From Sulfitobacter pontiacus (lineage in GTDB: Bacteria; Pseudomonadota; Alphaproteobacteria; Rhodobacterales; Rhodobacteraceae): a stretch of DNA of 64,000 nucleotides. The DNA lies in contig NZ_CP160849.1 in assembly GCF_040790665.1 (NCBI RefSeq), forward strand, positions 2,962,929 to 3,026,928. The letters are read 5' to 3'. The position numbers were made by a program, and so were the translations under genes. Under the pieces are notes generated by a model. The model searched no databases and was not told where the DNA came from. It worked only from the letters and a program-made list of their open reading frames with translations. The stretch's first letter is position 1; every line of letters begins with the position of its first letter. Shown piece by piece: positions 28,266-38,271 of this stretch.

Positions 28266-28370
28266 TTATGCCTGCGGCAAGGCCAGCGTCAGGGGCAAGC
28301 GCACCTGCCCCATGTAGAAAGCCCCGACCGCAAGTGAAACGCCAACCAATTGAAGCCCATAGCAAGAAGT
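28266..28370 (-). pseudogene. 3' remnant of a membrane-protein gene cut by the island
   Basis: On the minus strand a frame rich in Leu, Val, Gly and Ala (QLVGVSLAVGAFYMGQ, then RLPLTLALPQA) ends with TAA at 28268-28266. The text is GC-rich with core codon use as far as about 28350, then turns abruptly A/T-rich and loses sense. It looks like the last 30 or so codons of a polytopic membrane protein whose 5' part was displaced by the mobile region to the right. Confidence 0.5.
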
Positions 28371-28474
28371 TAAGGCCTTATTTTTAATGATTCTTTTTCG
28401 ACCCGTAACCAAAAACGGCGGTTTAAGTGTACTTTTGCAAACCAATTATCGCCCACTGAAAATCATTGTTGAAC

Positions 28475-28500
28475 AAAAAAAACCGCCCCAGAGGGCGGCT
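28475..28500 (-). terminator. rho-independent terminator after tniQ
   Basis: Read on the minus strand, GCCGCCC, loop TCT and GGGGCGG are followed by eight T. It lies about 20 bases beyond the tniQ stop and closes the tns transcript. Confidence 0.92.
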
Positions 28501-28521
28501 AAATCGTTTAAAGTTCGAGGT

Positions 28522-30360
28522 TTAGATATCTGCGATCCTGTAAAATTCCGCGTTTGCATCAGCAGGATTCCAAACTGGAAAAACCCCTCTCGCTTGTAAG
28601 TTGGTTCGTAGTCGATTTGGATCGCCACCCCAGTAGCCTTCTATCGAAGATAACTTTCGATAGCGCTCTTTGAAACGCGTCACACTATCTTGGTCGACAA
28701 GATTACGCATGACTCCCATATGACGGACGCGACCACTGACCTTTAATGGCGTCTCGCCTTTACCCTCTTCAGCAATTAACAAAAATTCAACCGTTTCAGC
28801 GCTCACACCGAGAGCCTTGGATGTCGCTGAAACGGTCATACCGCCCTCGCCCGTTCTCGCGCCGAGCTTGTAGGCAACTTCCTGAACGTTGATTAATACG
28901 GAGTTGAACTTCAGGTCCTCCGAGAGCAACTCGACATGTTCAAGCTGGCCTTGCAGCACCAGCGAAAGCACTTCCATCGATGAAACATTGAGTGCCTTTG
29001 CAACGTGGCCGATATCCATCATGCCTTTGTTCGGCACTCGAATGTCCTCCCCAAACCGCCGCATTTCAACAATGAGCTGGTCAAGGTCGTCGACATCGAC
29101 ACCTTTATAGCGCGCTGTACGGTTTTCACCGTCTTCAACGACAGTTCTTAAGAAGCCTTTTTCCAGTAGCAAAGCGACCTGAGGCCGCGTGCACCCGATG
29201 CGCTCTGGAATCTTGGCGACTGGAATTGCGCGCTTCAACTTGGCAATTAGTTCTTCTGCTGGCTCCGCCTCAACAGTTTGCCGACTATCTGCATGATATA
29301 CATCTTTGGGCAACATACCCGACTGTGACAAAATATTGGCTACGGTTTTCGGGTGTACCCCCATTGATGTGGCTAGGGAGGCAACGGTATGCCGCCTTCG
29401 TTTTTCAACAACCCGTCCAAATAGTACAGCTCCGGGTTTGATCGGATAATGATCTAGGATAAATTCGCTTAGAGTATCCAAAATTGGGCCAACCGGCTTA
29501 TCCGACTTTCTGAACTGCACCCATTGATAAAGCCTCCCAAATGTCCCTTGTGGTCCACATTTAACCGCGCCCTTTTGAGGCTTCGTGTATAGATACTCTA
29601 AGGCTTGCCGAATGCCCGCGTCACCATTTGAAGTAAACTCAAATCCGACCTGACCGGCTCGGTCCCAGTCGTCATCAGTCAGTTCTGGGAGTGACGCATG
29701 GGGACCATATTCAACACATACTCCCAACATTTCAGTCGCTTTACATGCAAGGTCGATCTGTTGGGCGTCCAACCATGACGGCCCTGTGGCACCAGCAAAA
29801 CGCGCAGTGACGTATTCTTGGAGAGCGGATGGTTTACGCTGTACTGAGTTACGCCAAAGCTCTTCCAAAGCTTTATGATCAGGTGTGTGTGCCCATACAT
29901 TCAGCTCAAGGCCGCCCCCACTTTCACGAGGCTTCCTATATAATCCCACACCGTGGTGTTCACACGTTCTGATCGCGCTAAAGGCCCAGTTGCTACGCCC
30001 AATACCAATGGGCATACCTCCCGGGCGTTCTGAAATATCAGACAACAGACACGCTGGGCAGAAGGTAACTTGGCTTCGCAGCAAAAATTCCTTGAAAAAG
30101 ACCTCACCATTATATCGATAGAGGCGATCCGAAACATGCTGAAAACTTTTGGATGCCAGCTCATCCGCAGGCATACCACAGATAGGCGATAGCCGGTCAC
30201 AAATCTCGCGGCGACCCAAATTCAAATCTTGCTGCCTTAACCCGATAAATCTGAGGAAGTTGTCGAGTGATAACCCGAAATGTAAATGTCCAAAACGGTG
30301 CAACCAGGAAATCAAGCTCTCACCTGGCTCGGGAAGTAAGCATGGCTTCAACAAGTCCAT
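28522..30360 (-). CDS. tniQ: TniQ/TnsD-family target selection protein
   Basis: A 612-residue protein opening with the TniQ signature LLPEPGESLISWLHRFGHLH and the NFLRFIG segment, followed by a zinc-binding region (FCPACL ... CEHHG) at about residues 95-140. The C-terminal half holds several helix-turn-helix-like stretches (for example RIGCTRPQVALLLEKGFL and TSKALGVSAETVEFLL), longer than the CRISPR-associated TniQ proteins and closer to TnsD-like, site-specific forms. Its ATG directly follows the tnsC stop. The target site it recognises is unknown. Confidence 0.88.
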   Translation of the reverse strand: MDLLKPCLLPEPGESLISWLHRFGHLHFGLSLDNFLRFIGLRQQDLNLGRREICDRLSPICGMPADELASKSFQHVSDRLYRYNGEVFFKEFLLRSQVTFCPACLLSDISERPGGMPIGIGRSNWAFSAIRTCEHHGVGLYRKPRESGGGLELNVWAHTPDHKALEELWRNSVQRKPSALQEYVTARFAGATGPSWLDAQQIDLACKATEMLGVCVEYGPHASLPELTDDDWDRAGQVGFEFTSNGDAGIRQALEYLYTKPQKGAVKCGPQGTFGRLYQWVQFRKSDKPVGPILDTLSEFILDHYPIKPGAVLFGRVVEKRRRHTVASLATSMGVHPKTVANILSQSGMLPKDVYHADSRQTVEAEPAEELIAKLKRAIPVAKIPERIGCTRPQVALLLEKGFLRTVVEDGENRTARYKGVDVDDLDQLIVEMRRFGEDIRVPNKGMMDIGHVAKALNVSSMEVLSLVLQGQLEHVELLSEDLKFNSVLINVQEVAYKLGARTGEGGMTVSATSKALGVSAETVEFLLIAEEGKGETPLKVSGRVRHMGVMRNLVDQDSVTRFKERYRKLSSIEGYWGGDPNRLRTNLQARGVFPVWNPADANAEFYRIADI

Positions 30361-31359
30361 TCAGCGTCTCCCGACCTGACGGGTTTGCCGCTTGGTCCGC
30401 TCTGCTTCGAAATTTTCTGCATCCGTATCAAGCTCAATCGCGGCCCAATCAGTAGCGGCAAAGACGTTTTGCTCCCAGTCACATCCCTCCTGCATCCCCC
30501 AAGCTGTTGCGAAATGCTCCCATGTCAGAACTCGAGTTCCCTCCTCCAACGCGCTTTCGATAGCATTGATAACCGTTTCAATTGCTCGACCAAAACGGTG
30601 TCGGCTTGCGTGGATCAAGCGAAGTGCCAATGTGTCATCGACCTCAGGTTTTAGCCCGACCTCCGCACAATACTCCTCGATCATACTATAGAGCGGCCCC
30701 TCATCCACTCCCTGACATAAGGGCTTTGGTACGACCTTGGTTAGCCGCCGGTTCACTTGTTCATCAAAACGCGTGATTTCCGCCAGGCGTTGAGTGCCAC
30801 TGAGAATGGGGATTACGGCGGAGTCATTCTGCATCAACGATTTCAACATTTTCAGCATATCGTCGATTTCACGCGCAGAACCGGAGAGAAACATGTCGTG
30901 TGCTTCATCAAACCAGAGAACAACGATACCTAAAAGAGCGAGCCTGTGTCGGACGACCCCCCAGATTTCCCAGGCAGATGCTCTCGGTGATACGTCTACT
31001 AAACCTGTAGCTTTTAGGACCTCCCGACCGAGACTCTTCAGAGTAGCCGGGCTAGGAACTTGGATTCGCAGGAACTTCGGCGGGTCGCCTGCCGAAGTCG
31101 GTTTTAATACAGGGTGTGTTGATAGCACTCGATCCACAGCAGTCGTTTTGCCCGAACCCGAGCCTTCGATAAGGGCAATGCCGCGAGTTTCAAGGTTGCC
31201 TGTAAACCGCATCGGTTCAGCAATAAGGCTCCCTTCGTCGTCATGTTTTAAGAGCCGGTTTAGCTGCCGCAGAATTTCTTCGTCGCGCTCAGTAGAAATG
31301 TGATGACCCCGGAGTGTGGCGAGAGATTTTCTCCAGCTATGTTTTGCTACGCGGCCCAT
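30361..31359 (-). CDS. tnsC: TnsC/TniB-type AAA+ transposition ATPase
   Basis: A 332-residue AAA+ protein. Walker A is GSGSGKTT (about residue 65), Walker B is VVLWFDEAHD, and a sensor-like LSGTQRL follows, as in TniB/TnsC. It links the TniQ-marked target to the TnsB transposase. The ATG shares one base with the original tnsB stop (TAATG), which shows that tnsB once ended here. Confidence 0.92.
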   Translation of the reverse strand: MGRVAKHSWRKSLATLRGHHISTERDEEILRQLNRLLKHDDEGSLIAEPMRFTGNLETRGIALIEGSGSGKTTAVDRVLSTHPVLKPTSAGDPPKFLRIQVPSPATLKSLGREVLKATGLVDVSPRASAWEIWGVVRHRLALLGIVVLWFDEAHDMFLSGSAREIDDMLKMLKSLMQNDSAVIPILSGTQRLAEITRFDEQVNRRLTKVVPKPLCQGVDEGPLYSMIEEYCAEVGLKPEVDDTLALRLIHASRHRFGRAIETVINAIESALEEGTRVLTWEHFATAWGMQEGCDWEQNVFAATDWAAIELDTDAENFEAERTKRQTRQVGRR

Positions 31360-31532
31360 TATTGATCTCCCTTTTCGATTTTCCAGCTTTTCTTCATGGT
31401 CGTTTCTGGTTTCGCCGGAGCAGGACGTGTTGATTTCGTAGGTGTAGCCTCAAGCCGGGCTTCTGAAGGTTGCAATGTTCGGCCGAACTGGCTCGAAGCA
31501 CTTGTGGTAGGAGCTTCTGTTCCAGCAATATT
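31359..31532 (-). pseudogene. tnsB: detached 3' end of tnsB
   Basis: After removal of the IS256 element and one copy of its 8-bp target duplication, this segment continues the tnsB frame without a break for 54 codons. They code for a Thr/Ser/Pro/Ala-rich linker and a basic end (MKKSWKIEKGDQ) before TAA. In Tn7-like systems the TnsB C-terminus is the part that contacts TnsC, so its loss probably matters. Confidence 0.85.
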
Positions 31533-32849
31533 GAGACTGTGCAGAATTTTGTGCGTGACGCGTTTTCTTACGCCATCGGGAAGCGGTCTTCGAACATGAT
31601 GGCAAGCTGAGATCTGACAGCGTGCCATTCGCGGACCGAACGCTTCCACTCGGTCGATGTAGCATTGAGCGCCAGATAGATCAATTTCGCCGCAGCGTCG
31701 TCGCTTGGGAAATGACCTCGGGTTCTGACGGCACGGCGAATTTTCGAGTTCAAGGCCTCAATGGAATTCGTGGTGTAGATCAGCCTGCGGACCTCGGGCG
31801 GGTAATCGAGGAACGGGATGACCTCGTTCCAGGCCCGGCGCCAGCTCGGCGCGATCGCCGGATACTGCCTTGCCAGATCGCTGTCCTCGAACTCAGCCAG
31901 AGCCAGTTCTGCCGCCTCGACGTCCACGGCCGTGTAGATCGCCTTTAGGGCGGCGGCGACGGCCTTGCGGTCCCTGTAGCTGGCGAAGTTCATGGAATGG
32001 CGCAGCAGATGGACGATGCAGGTCTGGACCCGAGTCTGGGGGAATGCGGCCTCGATGGCCTGGGGAAAGCCCTTCAGCCCGTCCACGACGGCGATGAGGA
32101 TGTCCTGGACGCCCCTGTTGCGCAGGTCGCTGAGCACTTTGGCCCAGAACTTCGCGCCCTCATTGGCCTGAAACCACAGGCCCAGAACGTCCCGCGTGCC
32201 ATCCGGCAGCACCGCGAGGGCCACGAAGACCGCCTTGTTCGAGACCGCCCCGTCGCTGCGGATATTGACCCGGATCGCGTCCATGAAGACGATCGGATAG
32301 CAGGGATCCAGCGGGCGGTTCTGCCAGGCGGTGACCTCCTCCATGACCGCGTCGGTGATCGCGGAAATCAGGCTGGGCGAGGCCTCGACGCCGTAGATTT
32401 CCTCGATATGCCCCTGGATCTCTCGGGTCGTCATTCCCCGGGCATACATGCTGACAATCTTGCGGTCGAATTCAGGAAAGCGCCGCTGATACTTCGCGAT
32501 CAGCATCGGATCGAAGGTGCCGTTCCGGTCGCGGGGAATGTCCAGAACCACCTTGCCGCTGTCCATGGTCACGGTCTTCTGGCTGCTGCCATTGCGCCGA
32601 TTGGGCGGCTGGTTCTGGCCCTCAGACGCATCATCTGCGCGCTCTTCATCGAGATGGACATCCATCTCTGTGCTCAGCGCGCGTTCCGCCAGCGCCTTGG
32701 TCAGCTCCGCCAGGATGCCGTTCTTGCCAAACAGGTCACCGGGTGAACGCCCTTCCATCAGACGGTCTAGCAAGTCTTTGTCGATGCTCATACGTGGGTC
32801 TCCTCTGTGAGCAGTTACCACGTCAGCGCACAAAATTCAGGATAGTCCC
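31533..32849 (-). mobile_element. IS256-family insertion sequence, copy 1
   Basis: A 1317-bp element with imperfect terminal inverted repeats: GAGACTGTGCAGAATTTTGT at the left, and GGGACTATCCTGAATTTTGT read inward from the right. It is flanked on both sides by GCAATATT (31525-31532 and 32850-32857), an 8-bp target duplication normal for IS256. One transposase gene fills it. A second copy of the same length and orientation ends the window. Confidence 0.95.
31568..32791 (-). CDS. IS256-family (mutator-type) transposase, copy 1
   Basis: A DDE transposase of 407 residues starting at ATG 32791 with GAGGAG upstream; a longer frame from 32833 begins inside the IS end. Typical segments are IPRDRNGTFDPMLI, MYARGMTTREIQGHIEEIYG, VFMDAIRVNIR, and the DGLKGFPQAIEAAFPQTRVQ block with the second Asp, then the CIVHLLRH motif. 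The protein is identical to that of copy 2. Confidence 0.95.
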   Translation of the reverse strand: MSIDKDLLDRLMEGRSPGDLFGKNGILAELTKALAERALSTEMDVHLDEERADDASEGQNQPPNRRNGSSQKTVTMDSGKVVLDIPRDRNGTFDPMLIAKYQRRFPEFDRKIVSMYARGMTTREIQGHIEEIYGVEASPSLISAITDAVMEEVTAWQNRPLDPCYPIVFMDAIRVNIRSDGAVSNKAVFVALAVLPDGTRDVLGLWFQANEGAKFWAKVLSDLRNRGVQDILIAVVDGLKGFPQAIEAAFPQTRVQTCIVHLLRHSMNFASYRDRKAVAAALKAIYTAVDVEAAELALAEFEDSDLARQYPAIAPSWRRAWNEVIPFLDYPPEVRRLIYTTNSIEALNSKIRRAVRTRGHFPSDDAAAKLIYLALNATSTEWKRSVREWHAVRSQLAIMFEDRFPMA

Positions 32850-34897
32850 GCAATATTGAAACCGCAGAAAAGAGCTTCTTCAGCAGACGCAATGCGCTCT
32901 GAATTCCAAGGCTGTGTAATTAAACCGAACTCCAGAGTACGTTCGCCATTCATATTTTGAATGGCACAAATAGCGTTGCACACGACATCGTCGCGCCATT
33001 TAAGCTTCGCGGGGTCGCTTGTCTTCAAGCTGCGCCGCGCTGTGAGCCATTGCTGCGCATGCACCCCATCGAAAATACCAAGCACAGCCTGTACCTGATG
33101 CCACTCATCACCCAAGCGAACTTCGACGGCACCGATATCATTGGCCAGCCATCGTACATTCAAATCCTGCTTACCAAATTTGTTGTACCAATTCGAAAGC
33201 ATCTCCGAGTGGTATTTGACACCGAGAACTGTCACACCGTATTTATCCAGCTGCCGTTCAACTGTTGTACCAAAAGCGAGCCGGTCATTGCGTACGGATG
33301 GGCTTGCTTTCAACGGATAGTTGCCAACTTTCATGTCATCTTCCCATTGTTCGAGCGGTGTTTTACCTCCCAAGCCCGAGTGTGGCGTATTATGGTAAAT
33401 ATCTACAATCCACCGGACAAGGGCGAAACAAAGGTCCTCAGGCTTCAGACAGGCTCGTGCCTCTGCAGGATGACTTCCTTTTTCCAGTACGGACGAGAAC
33501 GTTCGGCCGTTCAACCGAGGCAAAAGGCCCATCGACGCTGTTCGGAAAAGGCGTTCTACGGTTCCCCTCATACTTGGCAATCCAGCAATTGAACGTTCAT
33601 GAGTGATGCCCAAGTCGCTACACGCGGCCAAGAAATTCAATGCTTTGAAGGCTGATCCATTATCGGTCACCAGCGTCTCTGGTGTAGCAGCCATATGCCA
33701 TCCCGAAACAGCGCCGACGGCATCCGCCCAATCGCCTTTGTCGGAGGTCGTCATGCGGAGACAGTCAAGAGCTGCGCAGGAAGTCGGATTAAGGGTCAAT
33801 TTCATACCCAAAACGCAGCGTGTCCGACAATCGATAGATGCCGTGATCCACCAGCGTCCCGATTTATCGTCGAGACCTAAACGTTGAAGCTCTTCCATCG
33901 TAAAGAGCGACTTGAGCCCTGAACCGGCCAGAATGGTGATCAAATCGATATTCCACTCATCCATCTCTACTCGTTCATATGGACGATAGACCTGCAACCC
34001 AGAGCTAACCGGTTTAAACATCTTTACTGCCTCTTCGTGCCCTTTCCTCTTCAAAACCACTTGGAACTTATCAATACTGCCGATTGCGTTGCGAACAGCT
34101 TGGCGAGAAGGAACTCGATGCGGTGTCAAGCCTTGAGCTTTGCGTTTCAGGTTCTCGTTGTGGAATGCTACTTTGACGTCGTCTGCCGTAGTCTTTTGGG
34201 ATGGCCGGTTCAGCGATAGATAGCTTTCGTAAACAGTGCGCATCAGTAGCTCCTTCTCCTCGGCACTGAAGTAGCTTGTCCGGTTCCCTCGATTTGCAAC
34301 GGAGTCGGCCAAACCTGTCATTCCGAAATCGTTGAACAAAGCGAGCCATTTTCGAAGCGTTCGCGGATGCACAGGCGCTACCGACGGTGTGACGCACCCG
34401 CCACGAGGTTTTCGACGCAAACCATCGCGAATTTCGTTTTCGCGCAAAATTGTTTCAGGGCTTGGAGCCTCCTCTAACAAGAACGCTTGTGCGCGCCGAC
34501 AAATTTCGGGCATATTCTCTTCAATCGAAGCATCATTCACTGACACAAGCGCTTCATCCCGCATTTCCACCAAAGCTGAAACCAAAGCGTGCCTTACATG
34601 AAGCCGCTTACGTTGTTTGACGGAAAGATGCGACATTTGAGTGCTAACGCCTGTAGGACGATGCGCCGCCACATCAGGGTTATAGAAATCAGGCTCATGC
34701 AAAATCTGTTTGCTAGCGTTCAAGCGAGAAAGAAGGCCAAAATCAAATGTTTCTGAGATGCCTGATCCGTCTGCATCCATCAAGACATAGCCATTTCGTG
34801 TTTGATGCGCCAAGCGCAAAGCACGCCCTCGGATCGTGATCTTGTCGTGAGGCTTGATGTGAAAACGGCCAAAGTAGGTTTCAGAGTAGCTGGTCAT
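32837..34897 (-). pseudogene. tnsB: TnsB-type DDE transposase, 3' end cut off by IS256
   Basis: An rve-fold transposase of the TnsB/TniA kind. The visible frame is 686 codons, the last three and the stop being IS-derived; 683 are native and 54 more lie beyond the IS, giving an original size of 737. The DDE residues fit EMDEWNID, LVTDNGSAF and GTVERLF. N-terminal HTH modules bind transposon ends. The start overlaps the tnsA stop by 4 bases (ATGA). Catalysis may survive, but contact with TnsC is likely lost. Confidence 0.9.
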
Positions 34898-35568
34898 TGT
34901 ACGACCTCCATTTTGTTTACGAGAGTTTTGGGGTTGATAATTTCATGGTTCACAGGACGGAGATGATGATCCCGAACTAAACGGAGCAGAGCACGGTAGC
35001 CCTTCTCGTTTAGACCGGTCCTGACGGTTAGATCCCGAAGCGAAAGAGCTCCCGAAAGTTCAGATACGGTCTTCAAGGCAATGCGATCTGCTTCGGAATC
35101 AAGTTCGCGAACAGCCGCTAACTGCCTAGCGTTATTTTCGCTGATTGGATCGATGTCCCTCTCAGTGACCAACCTGACCTCGTCACAGAATCCGGCATCA
35201 AGCGCATGACGTGTAACGTCCTGCATTTCTGCAAGAAATTTGCCGGAGAGAAGACGGACCTCAGGTTTGACGGTAAAGGCAATCTTGCGGCCATCGACGA
35301 AAACCGCGATAATGTCGAAGTAGTGTTTTTTGTGACTTGCACCCTCGCACCATTCGAAGAGCACCTGCTCTTTGATTTGCGCGACACCTGGCAAGTCATT
35401 CACCACAAACAAGGTACGCAGTTCGAGATGGGACTCCGCCTGAAATCGACGGCCGTTGTCACTTCCTAAAATGACATGAGCCGTACAGTGGCCTTTGGAG
35501 GCCTTCGCAATAGATCGATCTGCCTGCGAAGCGGCAGGTAGTCGAATACCGGCTGTATTGGTATACAT
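34894..35568 (-). CDS. tnsA: TnsA-like endonuclease
   Basis: A 224-residue protein with a restriction-type fold that cuts the 5' strands at Tn7 ends so that the element moves by cut and paste. The catalytic set is recognisable: Glu in ESHLELRTL, Asp in HYFDIIAVF, and Lys in FTVKPE. A C-terminal helical part follows (DLTVRTGLNEKGYRALLRL). I start it at ATG 35568 behind GGGGAAG; a GTG at 35583 is the alternative. It is the first gene of the tns run. Confidence 0.85.
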   Translation of the reverse strand: MYTNTAGIRLPAASQADRSIAKASKGHCTAHVILGSDNGRRFQAESHLELRTLFVVNDLPGVAQIKEQVLFEWCEGASHKKHYFDIIAVFVDGRKIAFTVKPEVRLLSGKFLAEMQDVTRHALDAGFCDEVRLVTERDIDPISENNARQLAAVRELDSEADRIALKTVSELSGALSLRDLTVRTGLNEKGYRALLRLVRDHHLRPVNHEIINPKTLVNKMEVVQ

Positions 35569-36227
35569 TTTTCTTCCCCACACTTGACCAGGTGACAGCC
35601 CAAATCAGGGCAAATACACCAAGTCGATTTCGAATATGACGTGTGAAAGGCGGCTTAACCGCCGTATCAGACGACTATTCGCGTGAGGGAATTGCTACGA
35701 CGATAACTTTGGGTAATTGAAATTCCAACAAAGCTACAGTGCGCTTCGCTAACTCCAATAAAATAAGGATAGGATTTCATGATGAAGATTCCGATACCAA
35801 TTGAACACTAAGTTAGGGATTCAAGGTAACGCTCAATCAAGGTAGCAATCGTTAGCCAAACAGATGATCGAGAGCCCTTTAAAGGCCCCATATCTGGGTA
35901 AGTGCAATATGATCAGCTACATTCTTCATACGTATATTTAAAAACAACTTTTTTGGAAGCGCAAGACCAAAAATGGAAAAAATTGATTTTGCTAAGATAT
36001 CATCAAATTTTGGGGGTCGGCAGAGGTGTAGAACCAACCTATTCATTCTTGCAGTCAAGTTGACTCAAAAAATTGATTTTGAAGAAACATTCCCAAAAAT
36101 GGTCATAACTCACATCAAACTTAGCGAGAGAATCATCTGAGAAACCGACATCGATATGAGGTGATTCGGTGGAAATGAAGCAGATATTGGATACGAAATT
36201 ACCAATTTAGGGCACTAACGGCTTAAG

Positions 36228-36257
36228 GATAGCGAAATCAGAAAAGGTTTCGCTATC
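36228..36257. repeat. 10-bp inverted repeat (GATAGCGAAA/TTTCGCTATC)
   Basis: Perfect arms around a 10-base loop with a short downstream GTTTAATTT. It could be a weak terminator or a binding site. No gene ends or starts within 300 bases. Confidence 0.5.
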
Positions 36258-36309
36258 GTTTAATTTCCCCGCATCCAATCCTTTTACAATTCATTGCATG
36301 ATCCGGACA

Positions 36310-36334
36310 GAGGATTAGGCGTAGCCTAATCCTC
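36310..36334. repeat. 11-bp perfect palindrome (GAGGATTAGGC/GCCTAATCCTC)
   Basis: Arms of 11 bases around GTA. It is followed by an A/T-rich stretch without a T-run. A transposon-end or operator function is possible but not shown. Confidence 0.5.
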
Positions 36335-37326
36335 TGAAATTATAATTCTGAATTTCAGCCTATCCATGGATAAGTTATCCTTATCAGATACTTATTGACT
36401 CGACCCCTTCCAAATCTCACAATTTACCCATCAGCGGATTGTCAGTTTTGATAGTCTGGAATTTGGGATTGGAAGTGGAGGATACAATGACGTTTGCGAA
36501 CGAGATGAACGGAGGCTCAGATCAGCGCGTTCTAGAGTGCGGCGCAGGTTACACAAGGAACCCGTGCACTGGTCCGAGAGCCAACTGGGTAATGCCTGCT
36601 GAAATCTATCGCGATGGCGTTCTGCGAAATGGGAGTTATGCCAGCATTGCATTTTTGTACTTTCTGATGAAGAAATATCTTCAGTCGATAAGATAACATC
36701 CGCTATTGGCATATTTGATAGAAGTAAAAAATAGAATACATCCAGTTTATAATAGGCTGAAGAAAAACAGCCCCACCATTTTCAATGAATGAAACTATCT
36801 TGAACTAATTTTCCAAACGCATTGCGCGATTTCCTTCAGCGAGCTTTTACGCCTAACGTGAAAACACAGCCCAAGAATTCAGTTAGTACGCCCGAAGGAG
36901 CCCCCCCCCATAAACTATTGCTTGTAAATTTCGCTCAATTCCATGTCAGACTATTGGCACTATGTAGTTCGAAAGCTCCCCACTACTCGGGCTCGCCTAC
37001 CAATACGCCCTCTACCACCTCGTCGAGCACCTCTAGTCTACATTGATCCTGATTATGGCATGGTCGACGGGGAGATCAGGCCTAGATCGTGAAACTGGGA
37101 TCACCTTAAGCGTGGTCACCGAATTTTGCGTGATTACGTTATAAATCAACGAAGTATAAATGATCTCACGCTCACTAGGTACCAGTTGACGGAACAGCTT
37201 AACTCACAATTGTCGCGGTAGAAGCTTGACGGCGCAGATTATCTCGATCTATCAGTTAAGGATGACCTATAGATTCCACATAACTCTGAGCGCTCGAATA
37301 CCGTTTTAATTCTCAAACGGATTTTC

Positions 37327-37415
37327 GGGAGTGCCATGGTGGGACGCGGGATTTATACACCCTTCAGCAGTAGATGACTGTGTAGTCGACGGTTCAAATC
37401 CGTCCATTCCTACCA
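37327..37415 (+). pseudogene. degenerate tRNA-like sequence
   Basis: The 3' part is a textbook tRNA end: T-arm GACGG-TTCAAAT-CCGTC, then CATTCCT, A and CCA. The 5' stretch GGGAGTG 82 bases upstream pairs with CATTCCT (two G-U pairs), giving an 89-nt unit like a long-variable-arm tRNA. The D- and anticodon arms do not fold properly and no U33-preceded anticodon is found, so it is probably a relic, perhaps of a former integration site. A hairpin TACCAACC/GGTTGGTA follows at 37411-37430. Confidence 0.5.
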
Positions 37416-38234
37416 ACCGTTTGGTTGGTAGGGTAACCGAACGAACAAAATTTAGGCCCCATTTAAAACTGATGCGACTGTTCTCGCCCTTATTACAGAT
37501 CTCATGTCAGTGATGACCGCTTCCGGTCACCTGAGACCTTGAGTAAAGTATGTCTGCTACGATAAAGCTGCGTATGGTGTCGAATTCTGATCAGCTTTGA
37601 CCACGGAATTTGTAACTCCATCAGCTAGGCTATGGTTACATCAGCGTTATTTGCACCCATCCACAGTTCTCAGCATTGCACTCAAGGGTCTAATTTCCAG
37701 CGGCTTGCGAGCAGATAGAGCACATCGCACGACCTCTTACGGCCGCTTCCAATGCCTACTAGGCCCTGCCACTTACCGGACTGTCCGGCAACAAGAACAC
37801 GAACAGCGACGCTGGCGAATTGCCCTTGGTCAATCATACCAGTCTCTCGAAACACCGTTTACACACATGCCGCCTCAAGAGCACCGATATCGGGGACAGA
37901 ACTTCGGACATCACGAATGCTCGCCATGCCCCACCTCCCTTTCCGTAGCTTTGAAATTTCATCATTCCGGGCTCTAACGGTTAACCAATGTGGGATCGGT
38001 TAGGGATTGGCGTTTTTGTGAGCGGGGGTTTCTTAAATCTGATCGCAATTGCGTATGTTAGGTCGATACTGCGACAGCAACGCACGCACATAATGAACTT
38101 ATCGGCGGGTACGGATCCCCAGCAAAAGAGAGTAACTGTCCAAAATGTGAACTCCTCCCCTATATTATCGTAACGAATGAGCGCTGACAGCATCACCACT
38201 ATTTTCTTGCGGACTACCACGCAAGGTGGCCGGT

Positions 38235-38271
38235 TTTTTACCCTATTCTAATTATTGAAATAGGGTAAAAA
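38235..38271. terminator. bidirectional terminator-like hairpin
   Basis: TTTTTACCCTATT and AATAGGGTAAAAA pair perfectly over 13 bases, with T-runs in both directions. It lies about 430 bases beyond the end of the retron reverse transcriptase gene and could stop its transcript. Confidence 0.7.

Larger units (their letters stand above)
28370..36400 (-). mobile_element. Tn7-like transposon core (TnsA-TnsB-TnsC-TniQ), approximate limits
   Basis: Four genes on the minus strand, in the order tnsA, tnsB, tnsC, tniQ, overlap or abut one another as in Tn7/Tn6022-type elements. The left limit is where core sequence ends near 28370; the right limit is not defined. The tnsA upstream region is A/T-rich with palindromes and the direct repeat AAAAAATTGATTTTG (near 35978 and 36067), which could belong to a transposon end. 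I could not identify terminal TGT/ACA repeats or a 5-bp duplication. No CRISPR array or cas gene is present. Confidence 0.6.

Noticed and set aside
28370..36400. CRISPR array or cas genes with the Tn7-like element
   Set aside because: No regularly spaced direct repeats and no Cas-like protein were found on either strand.
36431..36712. 93- and 85-codon frames in the gene-poor region
   Set aside because: They overlap on opposite strands, have no recognisable family, and lie in A/T-rich debris.
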